Below, one piece after another: positions 15,692 to 24,491 of a stretch of DNA of 64,000 bases. The stretch's first letter is position 1. Each line of letters starts with the position of its first letter. The stretch spans positions 372,001 to 436,000 of the forward strand of contig NZ_CP029832.1 of assembly GCF_003233655.1 (NCBI RefSeq), written 5' to 3'. Position numbers and translations under genes: made by a program. A model generated the notes under the pieces. That model had not been told where the DNA came from. It made no database searches and saw only the letters and a list, made by a program, of their open reading frames with translations. The stretch is from Azospirillum ramasamyi (GTDB lineage: Bacteria; Pseudomonadota; Alphaproteobacteria; Azospirillales; Azospirillaceae).

Positions 15692-16378
15692 CTAACCGGC
15701 GATGCCGTGGCTGATCGGGACGGCCGGATGCCGGACCACCGGCGGCGGGTCGATCTGGTTGGTCGGCTCCAGATGGGGAACCGCCAGCATCTCGGCACTG
15801 CCCAGGATCATCTTCTGGAACAGGCGGCTGGTGATCTCGGCATCGACGAAGGCGCCGTGGAAGCGCGCCCGGATGCCGACGTCGATGCCGAACAGCGTCG
15901 CCACCGCATCGAGCGAGGCGCGCCCGGCCACCCGCCCCCTGGCGTGGTGCATCGTGCAAACCGATCGGGGCGGCGCCCAGGAAATGCCGCAGAGGTCGAA
16001 TTCGTGCCGCAGGAACTCGATGTCGAAGCCGACATTGTGGCCGACCAGCACCGAGCCGTCCAGGAAGCCGCGGATGTCTTCAGCGACGCTGTGGAACGGA
16101 TCCTGGTGGCGCAGCAGGTGGTCCGGCAGCCCATGCACCCTCAGCGCATGCGGGTTCGACTTGCGCCCCGGATTGAAGATGAGGCTGAGACAGCGGCCGG
16201 TCGGCGTCGCCTCCGCCAGTTCGATCGCGGCGAAGCTGACCATGCGGTCGCCGCCGGCCGTCGACAGCCCGGTGGTCTCACAGTCGATCACGACGTAACG
16301 GCGGGCGGAGGATTGCGTCCGGGCGGCTTCGGTCACCGCCGACGGACGGGCACGCACTGCATCGATCAAACGGCTCAT
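15692..16378 (-). pseudogene. 5' fragment of split gene: DnaQ-like 3'-5' exonuclease
   Basis: The N-terminal 228 aa of a DEDD 3'-5' exonuclease, with motif I YVVIDCETTGLS, motif II VLVGHNVGFDIEFL and motif III FHGAFVDAEITSRLF. All catalytic acidic residues and the motif III His are present, so the exonuclease domain may still fold. The reading frame now ends at a TAG whose last base comes from the IS5-family right end, losing the BRCT domain. Similar full-length exonuclease-BRCT proteins are predicted repair or proofreading nucleases. Whether the truncated product is active is unknown. Confidence 0.88.
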
Positions 16379-16782
16379 GAACTCTCGCCCCAGAAGCAGG
16401 AAAACCCTGCCGCATCACTTCATCGAGCGTAAAGCCTGATGTGTCGGGCTTTGCGCTCGTCCCCAAACGGCGGGCGCGGCCGTCCGGCCGCTTGCCTTCG
16501 CAGGCAGGGGCCTGCGGGGCCGCGGTCGCGGCCCATCCCGGACTATAGGCCGGCCCGCCACCACAGGTCGAGCGTCCGTGCCGCCGCCGTGCCGCCGGTT
16601 CGTGTGGGGTCCGATCAGAAGTCCCATCACTCCCGTATCGGATATTTCGGTGCCTAACCAAAAAATCCGGCCGTATGCAAAAAGTAGATTGTTGGCGCAC
16701 CAATCACGAGGTATCATATTTCAGTTGATGTAATCGTATAGCGATTACAGATAAACACAATGCAGATTCAAGGAGATCGCGT
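16379..16782. other. Gap between exonuclease fragment and hydroxyacid dehydrogenase
   Basis: No gene is seen. The gap contains a hairpin GAGCGTAAAGCC / GGCTTTGCGCTC (16425-16458), a GC-rich stretch CTGCGGGGCCGCGGTCGCGGCC that recurs near 26592 beside another GAGCGTAA hairpin, and then, from about 16670, the AT-rich control region of the dehydrogenase gene. Confidence 0.6.
16688..16748 (+). promoter_or_regulatory. Shared bipartite element, copy B (upstream of hydroxyacid dehydrogenase)
   Basis: An inverted repeat GATTG/CAATC (16688-16706), then TATCATATT and the perfect palindrome TAATCG-TATAG-CGATTA ending at 16748. The last 36 bp match the element upstream of the chemoreceptor (11243-11278) at 29 of 36 positions. 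It ends 34 nt before the GTG start, so a protein bound here would overlap the promoter or transcription start. Confidence 0.6.
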
Positions 16783-18216
16783 GTGGACGTGATCGCGGAG
16801 CTGTCGGGCCTCATCGGCGCCGACGCCGTTCTGACATCCAAATCCGACCTGGACTCCGCGACGGAGGACTGGCGCGGCCGCTATCGCGGGCCGGCGCTCT
16901 GCCTCGTCCGGCCGGCGAATGCCGAACAGGTGGCGGCGGTGGTGCGCTGCTGCGCCCGCCACGGGATTCCTCTGCTGCCGCAGGGCGGCAACACCAGCCT
17001 GTGCGGCGGCGCCGTTCCGTCGGAGGCGGGCCCCGCTCCGGTCATCCTCAACCTGTCGCGCATGCGCGCGGTCCGCAGCATCGACCCGGTCAACAGCACG
17101 ATGGAGGTCGAGGCCGGCTGCGTGCTCGCCACCGTGCAGGAAGCGGCGGCGGCGGCCGGGCGGCTCTATCCGGTCAGCCTGGGCGCGGAAGGCTCCTGCC
17201 AGATCGGCGGGACCATCGCGACCAATGCCGGCGGCACCTCCGTCCTGCGATACGGCAACACGCGCGACAATGTGCTGGGGCTGGAGGTGGTGCTGGCCGA
17301 CGGCACGATCTGGTCCGGTCTGTACGGCCTGCGCAAGAACAACACCGGCTATGACCTGAAGCACCTGTTCATCGGGTCGGAAGGCACGCTCGGCATCATC
17401 ACCGCGGCAACGCTGAAGCTGCATCCGCTGCCGACGCGCCATGCCGTCGCCTGGGTCGGGATGGCGTCGCCGGCCGATGCGCTGACCCTGCTGACCCGCG
17501 TGCAGGAACGCTGCGGCGCCCGGCTGTCGGCCTTCGAGATGATCAACCGCCTCCAGCTCGATCTGGTGGTGGAGCAGGTTCCGGGACGCCGCAGCCCGAT
17601 CGGGACGCCGGCCGACTGGCATGTGCTGATCGAGCTGTCGGACAACAGCGGCGGCGACGCGCTGGATGCCGAACTTCAGGGGATCCTGGAGGACGCCTTC
17701 GGCGAGGGTTTGCTGACCGACGCCGCGCTGGCCGCCAGCGACGCCCAGCGCCACGCCATGTGGGAGGTGCGCCACAGCGTGTCGGAGGCGAACAAGAAGG
17801 CCGGCGTCGGGCTGACCACCGATTGCGCGGTGCCGCTGTCGGCGGTGCCGGCCTTCATCGACGCCGCCACCGCCGCGGTGCGGGCGCTGGTGCCGGGCCT
17901 GCCGGTGATCGTCGTCGCCCATCTCGGCGACGGCAACGTCCACTTCATCCCCTTCTTCAGCTTCGACGGCTGGGCCGCCGCCGCCCCGGACGCCGCCGGC
18001 CGCGAGGCGCTGGCCGCCGCCATCCGCCATGCGGTGAACGACGAGGCCGCCCGGCTGAACGGCACCTTCAGCGCCGAGCACGGCGTCGGCCGCGTCCAGC
18101 TGGGCGAGATGGCGCGCTACAAGCCCGCCGCCGAGCTGGCGCTGATGCGCGCGGTCAAGCGGGCGCTCGACCCGCAGAACCTCTTCAACCCCGGCCGGCT
18201 GCTGCCGCCGGGCTGA
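16783..18216 (+). CDS. FAD-linked D-2-hydroxyacid dehydrogenase (GlcD/Dld-like)
   Basis: A 477-aa FAD-dependent oxidoreductase that would oxidise a D-2-hydroxyacid (D-lactate, glycolate or 2-hydroxyglutarate) to the 2-oxoacid. The PCMH-type FAD domain is clear: PLLPQGGNTSLCGGAV and GTIATNAGGTSVLRYGNTRDNVLG, then GSEGTLGIITAATLKLHP. The C-terminal lid has VAHLGDGNVHFIPFF and NGTFSAEHGVGRVQLGEM, with the His residues that contact the metal or substrate. The start is GTG at 16783, with AAGGAGA 8 nt upstream. It heads a plus-strand block with an ABC transporter and an L-2-hydroxyacid oxidase, so it probably acts on a breakdown product of the imported compound. Confidence 0.88.
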   Translation: MDVIAELSGLIGADAVLTSKSDLDSATEDWRGRYRGPALCLVRPANAEQVAAVVRCCARHGIPLLPQGGNTSLCGGAVPSEAGPAPVILNLSRMRAVRSIDPVNSTMEVEAGCVLATVQEAAAAAGRLYPVSLGAEGSCQIGGTIATNAGGTSVLRYGNTRDNVLGLEVVLADGTIWSGLYGLRKNNTGYDLKHLFIGSEGTLGIITAATLKLHPLPTRHAVAWVGMASPADALTLLTRVQERCGARLSAFEMINRLQLDLVVEQVPGRRSPIGTPADWHVLIELSDNSGGDALDAELQGILEDAFGEGLLTDAALAASDAQRHAMWEVRHSVSEANKKAGVGLTTDCAVPLSAVPAFIDAATAAVRALVPGLPVIVVAHLGDGNVHFIPFFSFDGWAAAAPDAAGREALAAAIRHAVNDEAARLNGTFSAEHGVGRVQLGEMARYKPAAELALMRAVKRALDPQNLFNPGRLLPPG

Positions 18217-18273
18217 GTGCCCCCTGTCCTTCCATACTTCCGCCGTTCCGGCCCATCCAATAGGAGAGACGAC

Positions 18274-19365
18274 ATGAGCATCCGCCAATCCGGCTGGTCC
18301 CGCCGCACCCTGCTGAAAGCCGGCGCCGTCGGCGCCGTCGGCGCTTCCACGCTCGCCATGCCGGCGATCTGGAGCCCGGCGCGCGCGCAGAACAAGCGGA
18401 TCGTCGTGCGCGACGACGGCGGCATCTACACCAAGGCCTATGGTGAGGTGTTCTACAAGCCCTTCACCGCGGCGACCGGCATCGAGGTGATCGGCGTCCA
18501 GGCCAATGCCGAGCCGACCGCGCAGATCCGCTCGATGGTCGAGGCCAAGTCCTACACCTGGGACATGGCGAAGATCAGCCAGCCGGCCATCCTGATGCTG
18601 ACCGGCGGCGACAAGCCGCTGCTGGAGAAGCACGGGCTGGAAGACGATCCGGCCGTCGCCGCGATCCCCAAGCAGTACATGTCGGATTACGGCGTCGGCA
18701 CCAACGTCTACACCACGGTGCTGGCCTACCGCACCGACGCCTTCAAGGACCGCAAGGCGCCGGCCTCGTGGAAGGACTTCTACGACGTCGCGAACTTCCC
18801 CGGCCGCCGCGCCCTGCGCAAGCACCCGTTCGACACCATCGAGCAGGCGCTGATGGCCGACGGCGTGCCGACCGGCGATGTCTATCCCTGCGACCTCGAC
18901 CGCGCCTTCAAGGCGCTGGACCGCATCAAGAAGGACATCTCGGTGTTCTGGACCAGCGGCGCGCAGGTCGAGCAGATGCTGCTGTCCGGTGAGGTCGACA
19001 TGGTCCCGACCTGGGTGTCGCGTCCGCAGGCGGCCATCGCCGCCGGCGCGCCGGTCGGCATCGTCTGGGACCAGAACATCTGGGGCCTCGACAGCTGGGC
19101 GATCCTGGCCGGCACCCCGAACGCCGACGCCTGCCGCCAGTTCATCAAGTTCGCCTCCGATCCCAAGCGGCAGGCCGAGCTGGTGAAGTATTTCCCGGCC
19201 GGCGTCACCCAGCCGGAGGCCTTCAAGCACATCGACGCCAAGATCGCCACCGATTGCCCGACCTTCCCGGCCAACATCGAGCGCGGCCTGCAGATCAACG
19301 CCGACTACTGGCTGAAGAACCAGCAGAAGGGTCTCGAGCGCTACAATGCCTGGCTGCTGAGCTGA
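18274..19365 (+). CDS. Polyamine-type ABC transporter substrate-binding protein (Tat)
   Basis: A 363-aa periplasmic binding protein of the PotD/spermidine-putrescine type (cluster D). It starts with a twin-arginine signal SRRTLLKAGAVGAVGAS followed by a cleavage region SPARAQ, so export is probably by Tat. Family landmarks include RDDGGIYTKAYGEVFYKPF and a C-terminal NADYWLKNQQKGLERYNAWL. AGGAGAG precedes the ATG at 18274. It is followed by the ATPase and fused permease of the same transporter. The real ligand may not be a polyamine; cluster D proteins also bind opines, amino acids and other small organics. Confidence 0.9.
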   Translation: MSIRQSGWSRRTLLKAGAVGAVGASTLAMPAIWSPARAQNKRIVVRDDGGIYTKAYGEVFYKPFTAATGIEVIGVQANAEPTAQIRSMVEAKSYTWDMAKISQPAILMLTGGDKPLLEKHGLEDDPAVAAIPKQYMSDYGVGTNVYTTVLAYRTDAFKDRKAPASWKDFYDVANFPGRRALRKHPFDTIEQALMADGVPTGDVYPCDLDRAFKALDRIKKDISVFWTSGAQVEQMLLSGEVDMVPTWVSRPQAAIAAGAPVGIVWDQNIWGLDSWAILAGTPNADACRQFIKFASDPKRQAELVKYFPAGVTQPEAFKHIDAKIATDCPTFPANIERGLQINADYWLKNQQKGLERYNAWLLS

Positions 19366-19446
19366 GGCACGGCAACGCTTTTGCCCCCTCCCCGCCCCTC
19401 CCCCGCCCCCGGCGGGAGAGGGAGTATGTTGCAGAGCGGCGGAGTT

Positions 19447-19496
19447 CCCTTATCCGCTCCCGGACCGGCCTTCCGCCGGCCGGGAGCGGATAAGGG
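19447..19496. repeat. 50-bp palindrome with 17-bp stem between binding protein and ATPase genes
   Basis: CCCTTATCCGCTCCCGG (19447-19463) pairs perfectly with 19480-19496; the 16-nt centre also pairs internally (CCGGC/GCCGG). It is embedded in C/G-rich tracts of the dispersed CCCTCTCCC family. Within an operon such a hairpin can protect the upstream binding-protein message or lower downstream expression. No T-run follows, so it is not a classical terminator. Confidence 0.75.
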
Positions 19497-19576
19497 CCAG
19501 GGAGGGGGCAGCAGGCACCACCCCCGCCCCTGTCCACACCGCCTTTCGGCCCCACCCCCTTAGCGAGGAGGCGCGC

Positions 19577-20689
19577 ATGTCTTCTTCCAGCCTTTACGTC
19601 CAGGGCCTTGCCAAGCGCTACGGCGACTTCGTGGCGCTCGCCCCGACGGATCTCGTCGTCGCCGACGGCGAATTCCTGACGCTGCTCGGCCCGTCGGGCT
19701 CCGGCAAGACGACGCTGCTCAGCCTGCTGGCCGGGCTGGTGCCGCCCGACGAGGGAAGCGTGCGCATCGGGTCGCAGGACGTCACCTACGCCCCGCCCTA
19801 TGAGCGCGACATCGGCGTGGTGTTCCAGAATTACGCGCTGTTCCCGCACATGACCGTCGAGGAGAACATCGCCTTCCCGCTGAAGATGCGGAAGGTGGCG
19901 GCGGCCGAGGCCAAGCGGCGCGCGCGCGAGGCGCTGGAGATGGTGCATCTGCCGCACATCGCCGGCCGCTACCCGCGCGAGCTGTCGGGCGGCCAGCAGC
20001 AGCGCGTCGCCCTTGCCCGCTGCATGGTCTACAAGCCGTCGATCATCCTGATGGACGAGCCGCTGGGCGCGCTCGACAAAAAGCTGCGCGAGCACATGCA
20101 GCTGGAGATCAAGCGCCTGCACCGCGAGATGGGGACGACGGTCGTCTACGTCACCCACGACCAGGAAGAGGCGATGACGATGTCCGACCGCATCTGCCTG
20201 ATGAATGCCGGGCGGATCGAGCAGCTGGGCACGCCGGCCGACCTGTATTTCCGCCCGCGCTCGCTGTTCGTCGCCGACTTCCTCGGCGAATCCAACATCC
20301 TGCCCGGCGCCCTGCGCGGCCGCAGCGGCGACGAGGTGGAGATCGGCGTGGGCAGCGGCGGCATTTCCGGCCGGGCGCTGGCCAACGGCAACGACCTGCC
20401 GCCGGGCACCGAGGTGCGCGTGATGGTGCGGCCGCAGAACCTGGCCGTCGCGCGCGGGGCCGGCAATCCCGTCGGCCTGCAGGGCCGGGTGTCGGAGGTG
20501 ATGGTCACCGGCAGCCTGACCAAGGTCTACATGGAGCCGCTCGACGGCAAGCTGCCGCCGCTGGTCGCCGCCTTCCCCACCCGCAACGAGGCCGACGCGG
20601 TGCGCATCGACGACGTGCTGACGCTGTCCTGGAACGGACGCGACGCCGTGGTCATCGCCGATACCGGCCGCGCGGCGGGGACGGCGTGA
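19577..20689 (+). CDS. ABC transporter ATP-binding protein (PotA-like)
   Basis: A 370-aa cytoplasmic ATPase of the spermidine/putrescine transporter class. Walker A GPSGSGKTT, Q-loop VVFQNYALFPHMTVEEN, signature LSGGQQQRVALARC, Walker B IILMDEPLGALDKK and switch His THDQEEAM are all intact. The C-terminal TOBE domain (about residues 280-370) is the usual regulatory part of this subfamily. GCGAGGAGGC precedes the ATG. Its stop lies 1 nt before the permease ATG, so the two are translated together. Confidence 0.93.
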   Translation: MSSSSLYVQGLAKRYGDFVALAPTDLVVADGEFLTLLGPSGSGKTTLLSLLAGLVPPDEGSVRIGSQDVTYAPPYERDIGVVFQNYALFPHMTVEENIAFPLKMRKVAAAEAKRRAREALEMVHLPHIAGRYPRELSGGQQQRVALARCMVYKPSIILMDEPLGALDKKLREHMQLEIKRLHREMGTTVVYVTHDQEEAMTMSDRICLMNAGRIEQLGTPADLYFRPRSLFVADFLGESNILPGALRGRSGDEVEIGVGSGGISGRALANGNDLPPGTEVRVMVRPQNLAVARGAGNPVGLQGRVSEVMVTGSLTKVYMEPLDGKLPPLVAAFPTRNEADAVRIDDVLTLSWNGRDAVVIADTGRAAGTA

Positions 20690-20690
20690 G

Positions 20691-22478
20691 ATGAGCGGAC
20701 AGTCCATGACCATGACCCACGCCGCCGGCGCCAAACGTCCTTCGCCCCCGCCCGCCTGGCGCAAGCCGGTGCTGATGGGGGCGCCGCTCGTCCTGCTGCT
20801 GACCGCCTTCCTGGTCTACCCGGTCGGGCAGCTGCTGATGCTCAGCGTCCACAACGGGCAGGGCTTCACGCTGGCGCCCTATGCGCAGCTGTTCGCCTCC
20901 AGCCTGTACGTCACCGTCCTGTGGATCACGCTGAAGATCTCGCTGGCGACGACGGTGGTCGCGGTGGTGGCCGCCTATCCCATCGCCTACCTGATCTCCG
21001 TCGCCAAGGGGCCGGCGAAGAGCCGGCTGATCTTCTGGGTCCTGCTGTCCTTCTGGACCAGCTTCCTGGTGCGTGCCTTCGCCTGGGTCGTCATCCTCGG
21101 CCGCAACGGCGTGATCAACAGCACGCTGATGTCGCTGGGCATCATCGACCGTCCGGTCGATCTGCTCTACGGCTTCGGCGCGGTGCTGATCGGCATGGTG
21201 CATGCCATGCTGCCGCTGGCGGTGATGACCATGCTGGCGGTGATGGAGAACATCGACCGCACCCTGCCGCGCGCCGCCGGCACGCTGGGCGCCCGTCCCG
21301 GCACCGCCTTCTGGACCGTCTATTTCCCGCTGTCGCTGCCGGGCGTCGCCGCGGCGGCGATCATGGTCTTCGTGTCGGCCATCGGCTTCTTCATCGTGCC
21401 GGCCCTGCTGGGCGGCCGGATGGAGACGATGATCACCCAGCTGATCATCGACCAGGTGCAGCAGACGCTGAACTGGGGGCTGGCCGGCGCCATCTCGGTC
21501 CTGCTGCTGACGGTCGTGCTGGTGGTGTTCGTGCTGTACGACCGCGTCTTCGGCTTCGCCTCGCTGACCGGCAAGAGCGCGGTGGTGCGCAACCGCGACA
21601 CCGCCATGCGGCGGCTGGGCGGGCGCGTGCTGGCGGCACTGGGATCGGCCAGCGATGCGCTGATCGGCCTGATGCCGCGCCGCCACCCGATCCGCGGCCG
21701 CGCCGACAATCCGCTGGGGCTGTCCGTCTTCGTCTGGACGCTGCTGGTGCTGATCAGCCTGCCCGCCTTCCTGATGATCCCGCTGTCCTTCGGCAAGGGC
21801 GGGCTGGCTTGGCCGCCGTCGGGCTTCACGCTGCAATGGTACGAACAGCTTTTTGACTCGCCGATCTGGATGCAGGCGCTGTGGCGGTCCATCGTGGTGG
21901 CGTTCGGCACCGGCCTGCTGTCGATGGCGATCGGCGTTCCCGCCGCCTTCCTGATGGTGCGCAGCCAGATGCGGGGCAAGGGCGCGATGCTGGCCTTCAT
22001 CCTGTCGCCCATCGTCGTGCCGCGCATGATCATCGCCGTCGGCATGTTCTACGTCTTCGCCCAGATGGGCCTGGTCGGCACCATCCTGGGGCTGGTCATC
22101 GGCCACACCGTCGTCGCCGTGCCCTATGTGGTGATGACGATGATGGCGGTGCTGCGCAACTACGACACCCGGCTCGACCTCGCGGCGCAGAGCCTGGGCG
22201 CGCGCCCGATGGCCGCCCTGCGGCACGTCACCTTCCCGATCCTGGGGGCCGGCATGCTGTCCTCCTTCCTGTTCGCCTTCGCGACCTCCTTCGACGAGCT
22301 GACCATCTCCCTGTTCTCCTCGGGCGGGCTGAGCGCCACGCTGCCCAAGCAGTTCTGGGACGAGGTGACGCTGCAGGTCTCCCCCGTCATCGCGGCGGTG
22401 TCGACCGGGCTGCTGCTGTTCGTCGCCACCCTGATCTATGTCGCGGACCGGCTGCGGCGGCGCAGCCTCGCCGGCTGA
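20691..22478 (+). CDS. Fused ABC permease (PotB-PotC in one chain)
   Basis: A 595-aa inner-membrane permease in which the two halves usually encoded separately (PotB-like and PotC-like) are joined. Each half has about six membrane segments and one EAA loop: AAGTLGARPGTAFWTVYFPLSLPG near residue 205 and AQSLGARPMAALRHVTFPILGAG near 505. A basic linker of about 45 residues (RRLGGRVLAALGS through RRHPIRGR) joins them. A single chain therefore can form the whole transmembrane pore, served by two copies of the preceding ATPase. The second polyamine-type transporter in the window uses two separate permeases. Confidence 0.92.
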   Translation: MSGQSMTMTHAAGAKRPSPPPAWRKPVLMGAPLVLLLTAFLVYPVGQLLMLSVHNGQGFTLAPYAQLFASSLYVTVLWITLKISLATTVVAVVAAYPIAYLISVAKGPAKSRLIFWVLLSFWTSFLVRAFAWVVILGRNGVINSTLMSLGIIDRPVDLLYGFGAVLIGMVHAMLPLAVMTMLAVMENIDRTLPRAAGTLGARPGTAFWTVYFPLSLPGVAAAAIMVFVSAIGFFIVPALLGGRMETMITQLIIDQVQQTLNWGLAGAISVLLLTVVLVVFVLYDRVFGFASLTGKSAVVRNRDTAMRRLGGRVLAALGSASDALIGLMPRRHPIRGRADNPLGLSVFVWTLLVLISLPAFLMIPLSFGKGGLAWPPSGFTLQWYEQLFDSPIWMQALWRSIVVAFGTGLLSMAIGVPAAFLMVRSQMRGKGAMLAFILSPIVVPRMIIAVGMFYVFAQMGLVGTILGLVIGHTVVAVPYVVMTMMAVLRNYDTRLDLAAQSLGARPMAALRHVTFPILGAGMLSSFLFAFATSFDELTISLFSSGGLSATLPKQFWDEVTLQVSPVIAAVSTGLLLFVATLIYVADRLRRRSLAG

Positions 22479-22528
22479 GCCCGGCTCCGCGACCGCCTTC
22501 CACCACCCGCTTCTTCCAAGGACAAGAC

Positions 22529-23461
22529 ATGCTTGACGCCACGAAGCTTCGCGGCATTCTGCCCGCCACCCCGACGCCGGTGACCGCCGACGGCACCATC
22601 GACGTGGCGGCCTCCAAGGCGCTGTTCTCCTGGCTGTTCCGCCAGGGGATCGACGGGCTGGTCCCGCTCGGCGGCACCGGCGAGTATGGCGCATTGGCGA
22701 AGGACCAGCGCATCCGCTTCGCCGAGCTGTCGGTCGAGGCGATGGCCGGGGCCGGCGGGAAGCGCGGCCCGGTGATCGCCGGGGTGCTCGATACCGGTTA
22801 TTACGACGCGCTGGCCGCAGGCCGCGATTTCGCGGCGGCCGGGGTGGACGGGCTGCTGGTGCTGACCCCCTACTACACCAACCCGACCCAGGCCGGCATC
22901 CGCGACTATTTCCTGCGCTACGCCGACGAATCGCCGGTGCCGATCCTGATCTACGAGATCCCCTACCGCACCCGCATCGCCATCGATCCCGAGATCCTGC
23001 ACGAGCTGTCGCGGCACGAGCGGATCGTCGGCATGAAGGCCTGCAACACCGACATGTACCATTTCCTGCGCACGGTGGCGGGGGTCGACCAGTCCTTCGC
23101 GGTGCTGAGCGGCGAGGACACCCTGTTCCCGCTGCATGTCGCCGCCGGGGCCAAGGGCGGCATCGTGGTGACGGCCAACCTGCTGCCGCGGGCCTGGCAG
23201 CTGATCCACGGCCTCGCCTCCACCGGCAAGCTGGACAAGGCGCTGGAGATCCACCGCACGCTGATCCCGCTGATGAACATGGCCTTCGCCGAGACCAACC
23301 CCGGCCCGATGAAGTCGGTGATGGACCTGGTCGGCGTGGAGGCTCCGGCGATGCTGGCGCCGCTGCGCGAGCCGGCCGAGCCGCTGAAGCGGTCGCTGCG
23401 GCGCGAACTTTCGCGCCTGCTCGTCACCTACGAGGGAATGCCGGTCGTCCAAACGGCATGA
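22529..23461 (+). CDS. DapA-family lyase/aldolase
   Basis: A 310-aa (beta/alpha)8 enzyme of the dihydrodipicolinate synthase / N-acetylneuraminate lyase family. The loop GGTGEYGALAKDQR replaces the usual GTTGE motif, the Tyr motif is YEIPYRT, and the Schiff-base Lys is at about residue 170 (IVGMKACNTDM). Family members condense or cleave pyruvate or 2-oxoacid adducts; in catabolic operons they are often keto-deoxy-sugar or hydroxyproline-type dehydratases/aldolases. Here it follows the fused permease by 50 nt, so the imported substrate probably passes through a 2-oxoacid intermediate. It is unlikely to be the lysine-pathway DapA. Confidence 0.87.
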   Translation: MLDATKLRGILPATPTPVTADGTIDVAASKALFSWLFRQGIDGLVPLGGTGEYGALAKDQRIRFAELSVEAMAGAGGKRGPVIAGVLDTGYYDALAAGRDFAAAGVDGLLVLTPYYTNPTQAGIRDYFLRYADESPVPILIYEIPYRTRIAIDPEILHELSRHERIVGMKACNTDMYHFLRTVAGVDQSFAVLSGEDTLFPLHVAAGAKGGIVVTANLLPRAWQLIHGLASTGKLDKALEIHRTLIPLMNMAFAETNPGPMKSVMDLVGVEAPAMLAPLREPAEPLKRSLRRELSRLLVTYEGMPVVQTA

Positions 23462-23565
23462 TCGGTTGCACCGCGCCGCGCGTGGCATTCGGTTCGCCGA
23501 ATGCTATGCGTTGGTGCGGAGGTGCCGGACGACGATCCGGCCGGATGAGGATTTCCTGGGGGGGA

Positions 23566-24462
23566 ATGGCGATGGCGCGGACAACGGGACGGACGAAGGC
23601 GGAAGGAGCCGGGACCGGCACGGGTGAAGGCCCGGGCTCGGGTGAAGGCTCGGCTGCCGGGGCGGACACGAGGAAGGCCGACCCGCGCGAGTCCTCGCTG
23701 TTCGTCGGCTCGACCGAGAAGACCTTCCAGATCCTCCATGCCTTCGACGGTCCGCACCGGCAGATGCCGCTGTCGGAGATCGCCAAGGCCGCCAACCTGG
23801 ACCGCAGCGCCGCGCAGCGGCTGGTCTACACGCTGGAGGTGCTGGGCTATCTGCGCCGCGTCCACGGCACGCGCAACTATGCGCTGACGCCGAAGCTGCT
23901 GCAGTTCTCCTACAACTACCTGCGGGCCAACGAGCTGATCGAGAAGGCCTATCCCTATCTTCTGGACATCAGCCGCAGCGTCGGCGAGACCGCCAACCTG
24001 CAGGAGCTGGACGGCGCCGAGATCGTCTTCGTCGCCCGCTTCCCCGGCAAGCATCTGGTCAACATCGAGTTCATGGTCGGCAGCCGCCTGCCCGCCTATT
24101 ACACGGCGTCCGGCACCGCCATCCTGTCGCGCCTGTCGGAGGAGGAGCGGGAGGACATCCTGGCCCGCACCGACCTGCGCCCGCTGACCCCCTTCACCGT
24201 CTGCGATCCCGACCGTCTGCGCGCCCGCGTGCGCGCGGCGGGGGAGAAGGGCTATGCCCTGCTGACCAACGAGACGGTGATGGGCGACATCTCCGTCGGC
24301 GCCGCCATCACCGACGAGCATGGCCGCGCCGTGGCCGGCATCAGCATCTCCGTCCCCGCCACGCGCTGGACGCCCGAGCAGGTCGAACAGGAACTCGCCC
24401 GGCATGTGCAGGTGGCGGCAGCCTCCATCTCCGTCCACAAATTCGGCAGCTATTCCCGATAG
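23566..24462 (+). CDS. IclR-family transcriptional regulator
   Basis: A 298-aa regulator. A Gly/Ala-rich disordered N-terminus of about 45 residues precedes the winged helix-turn-helix (STEKTFQILHAFDGPHRQMPLSEIAKAANLDRSAAQRLVYTLEVLGYL) and the C-terminal GAF-like effector domain (VFVARFPGKHLVNIEFMVGSRLPAYYTASGTAIL, GAAITDEHGRAVAGISISVP). ATG codons at 23566 and 23572 are both possible after GGGGG. It sits inside the catabolic operon between the lyase and the FMN oxidase, so it is the likely local regulator, sensing a pathway intermediate. Confidence 0.9.
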   Translation: MAMARTTGRTKAEGAGTGTGEGPGSGEGSAAGADTRKADPRESSLFVGSTEKTFQILHAFDGPHRQMPLSEIAKAANLDRSAAQRLVYTLEVLGYLRRVHGTRNYALTPKLLQFSYNYLRANELIEKAYPYLLDISRSVGETANLQELDGAEIVFVARFPGKHLVNIEFMVGSRLPAYYTASGTAILSRLSEEEREDILARTDLRPLTPFTVCDPDRLRARVRAAGEKGYALLTNETVMGDISVGAAITDEHGRAVAGISISVPATRWTPEQVEQELARHVQVAAASISVHKFGSYSR

Positions 24463-24491
24463 CGCCCCATCCCGCGGGAGGCGGTGATCCC

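Larger units (their letters stand above)
14841..15692 (+). mobile_element. IS5-family insertion sequence (852 bp)
   Basis: A complete insertion sequence. The ends are imperfect inverted repeats: left GAGTGCGTAACAAAACC (14841-14857) and right, read inward, GAGCGCCTAACAGAACC (15676-15692), 14 of 17 matching. Both sides are flanked by TAA, a 3-bp target duplication of the TNA type known in IS5-family subgroups such as IS1031/IS427. Two overlapping frames encode one transposase by -1 frameshifting. The insertion broke an exonuclease-BRCT gene on the opposite strand. The intact frames suggest recent or still active transposition. Confidence 0.93.

Noticed and set aside
22529..23461. Assignment as lysine-pathway DapA
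   Set aside because: The GTTGE motif is changed to GGTGE, the Tyr motif differs, and the context is catabolic.
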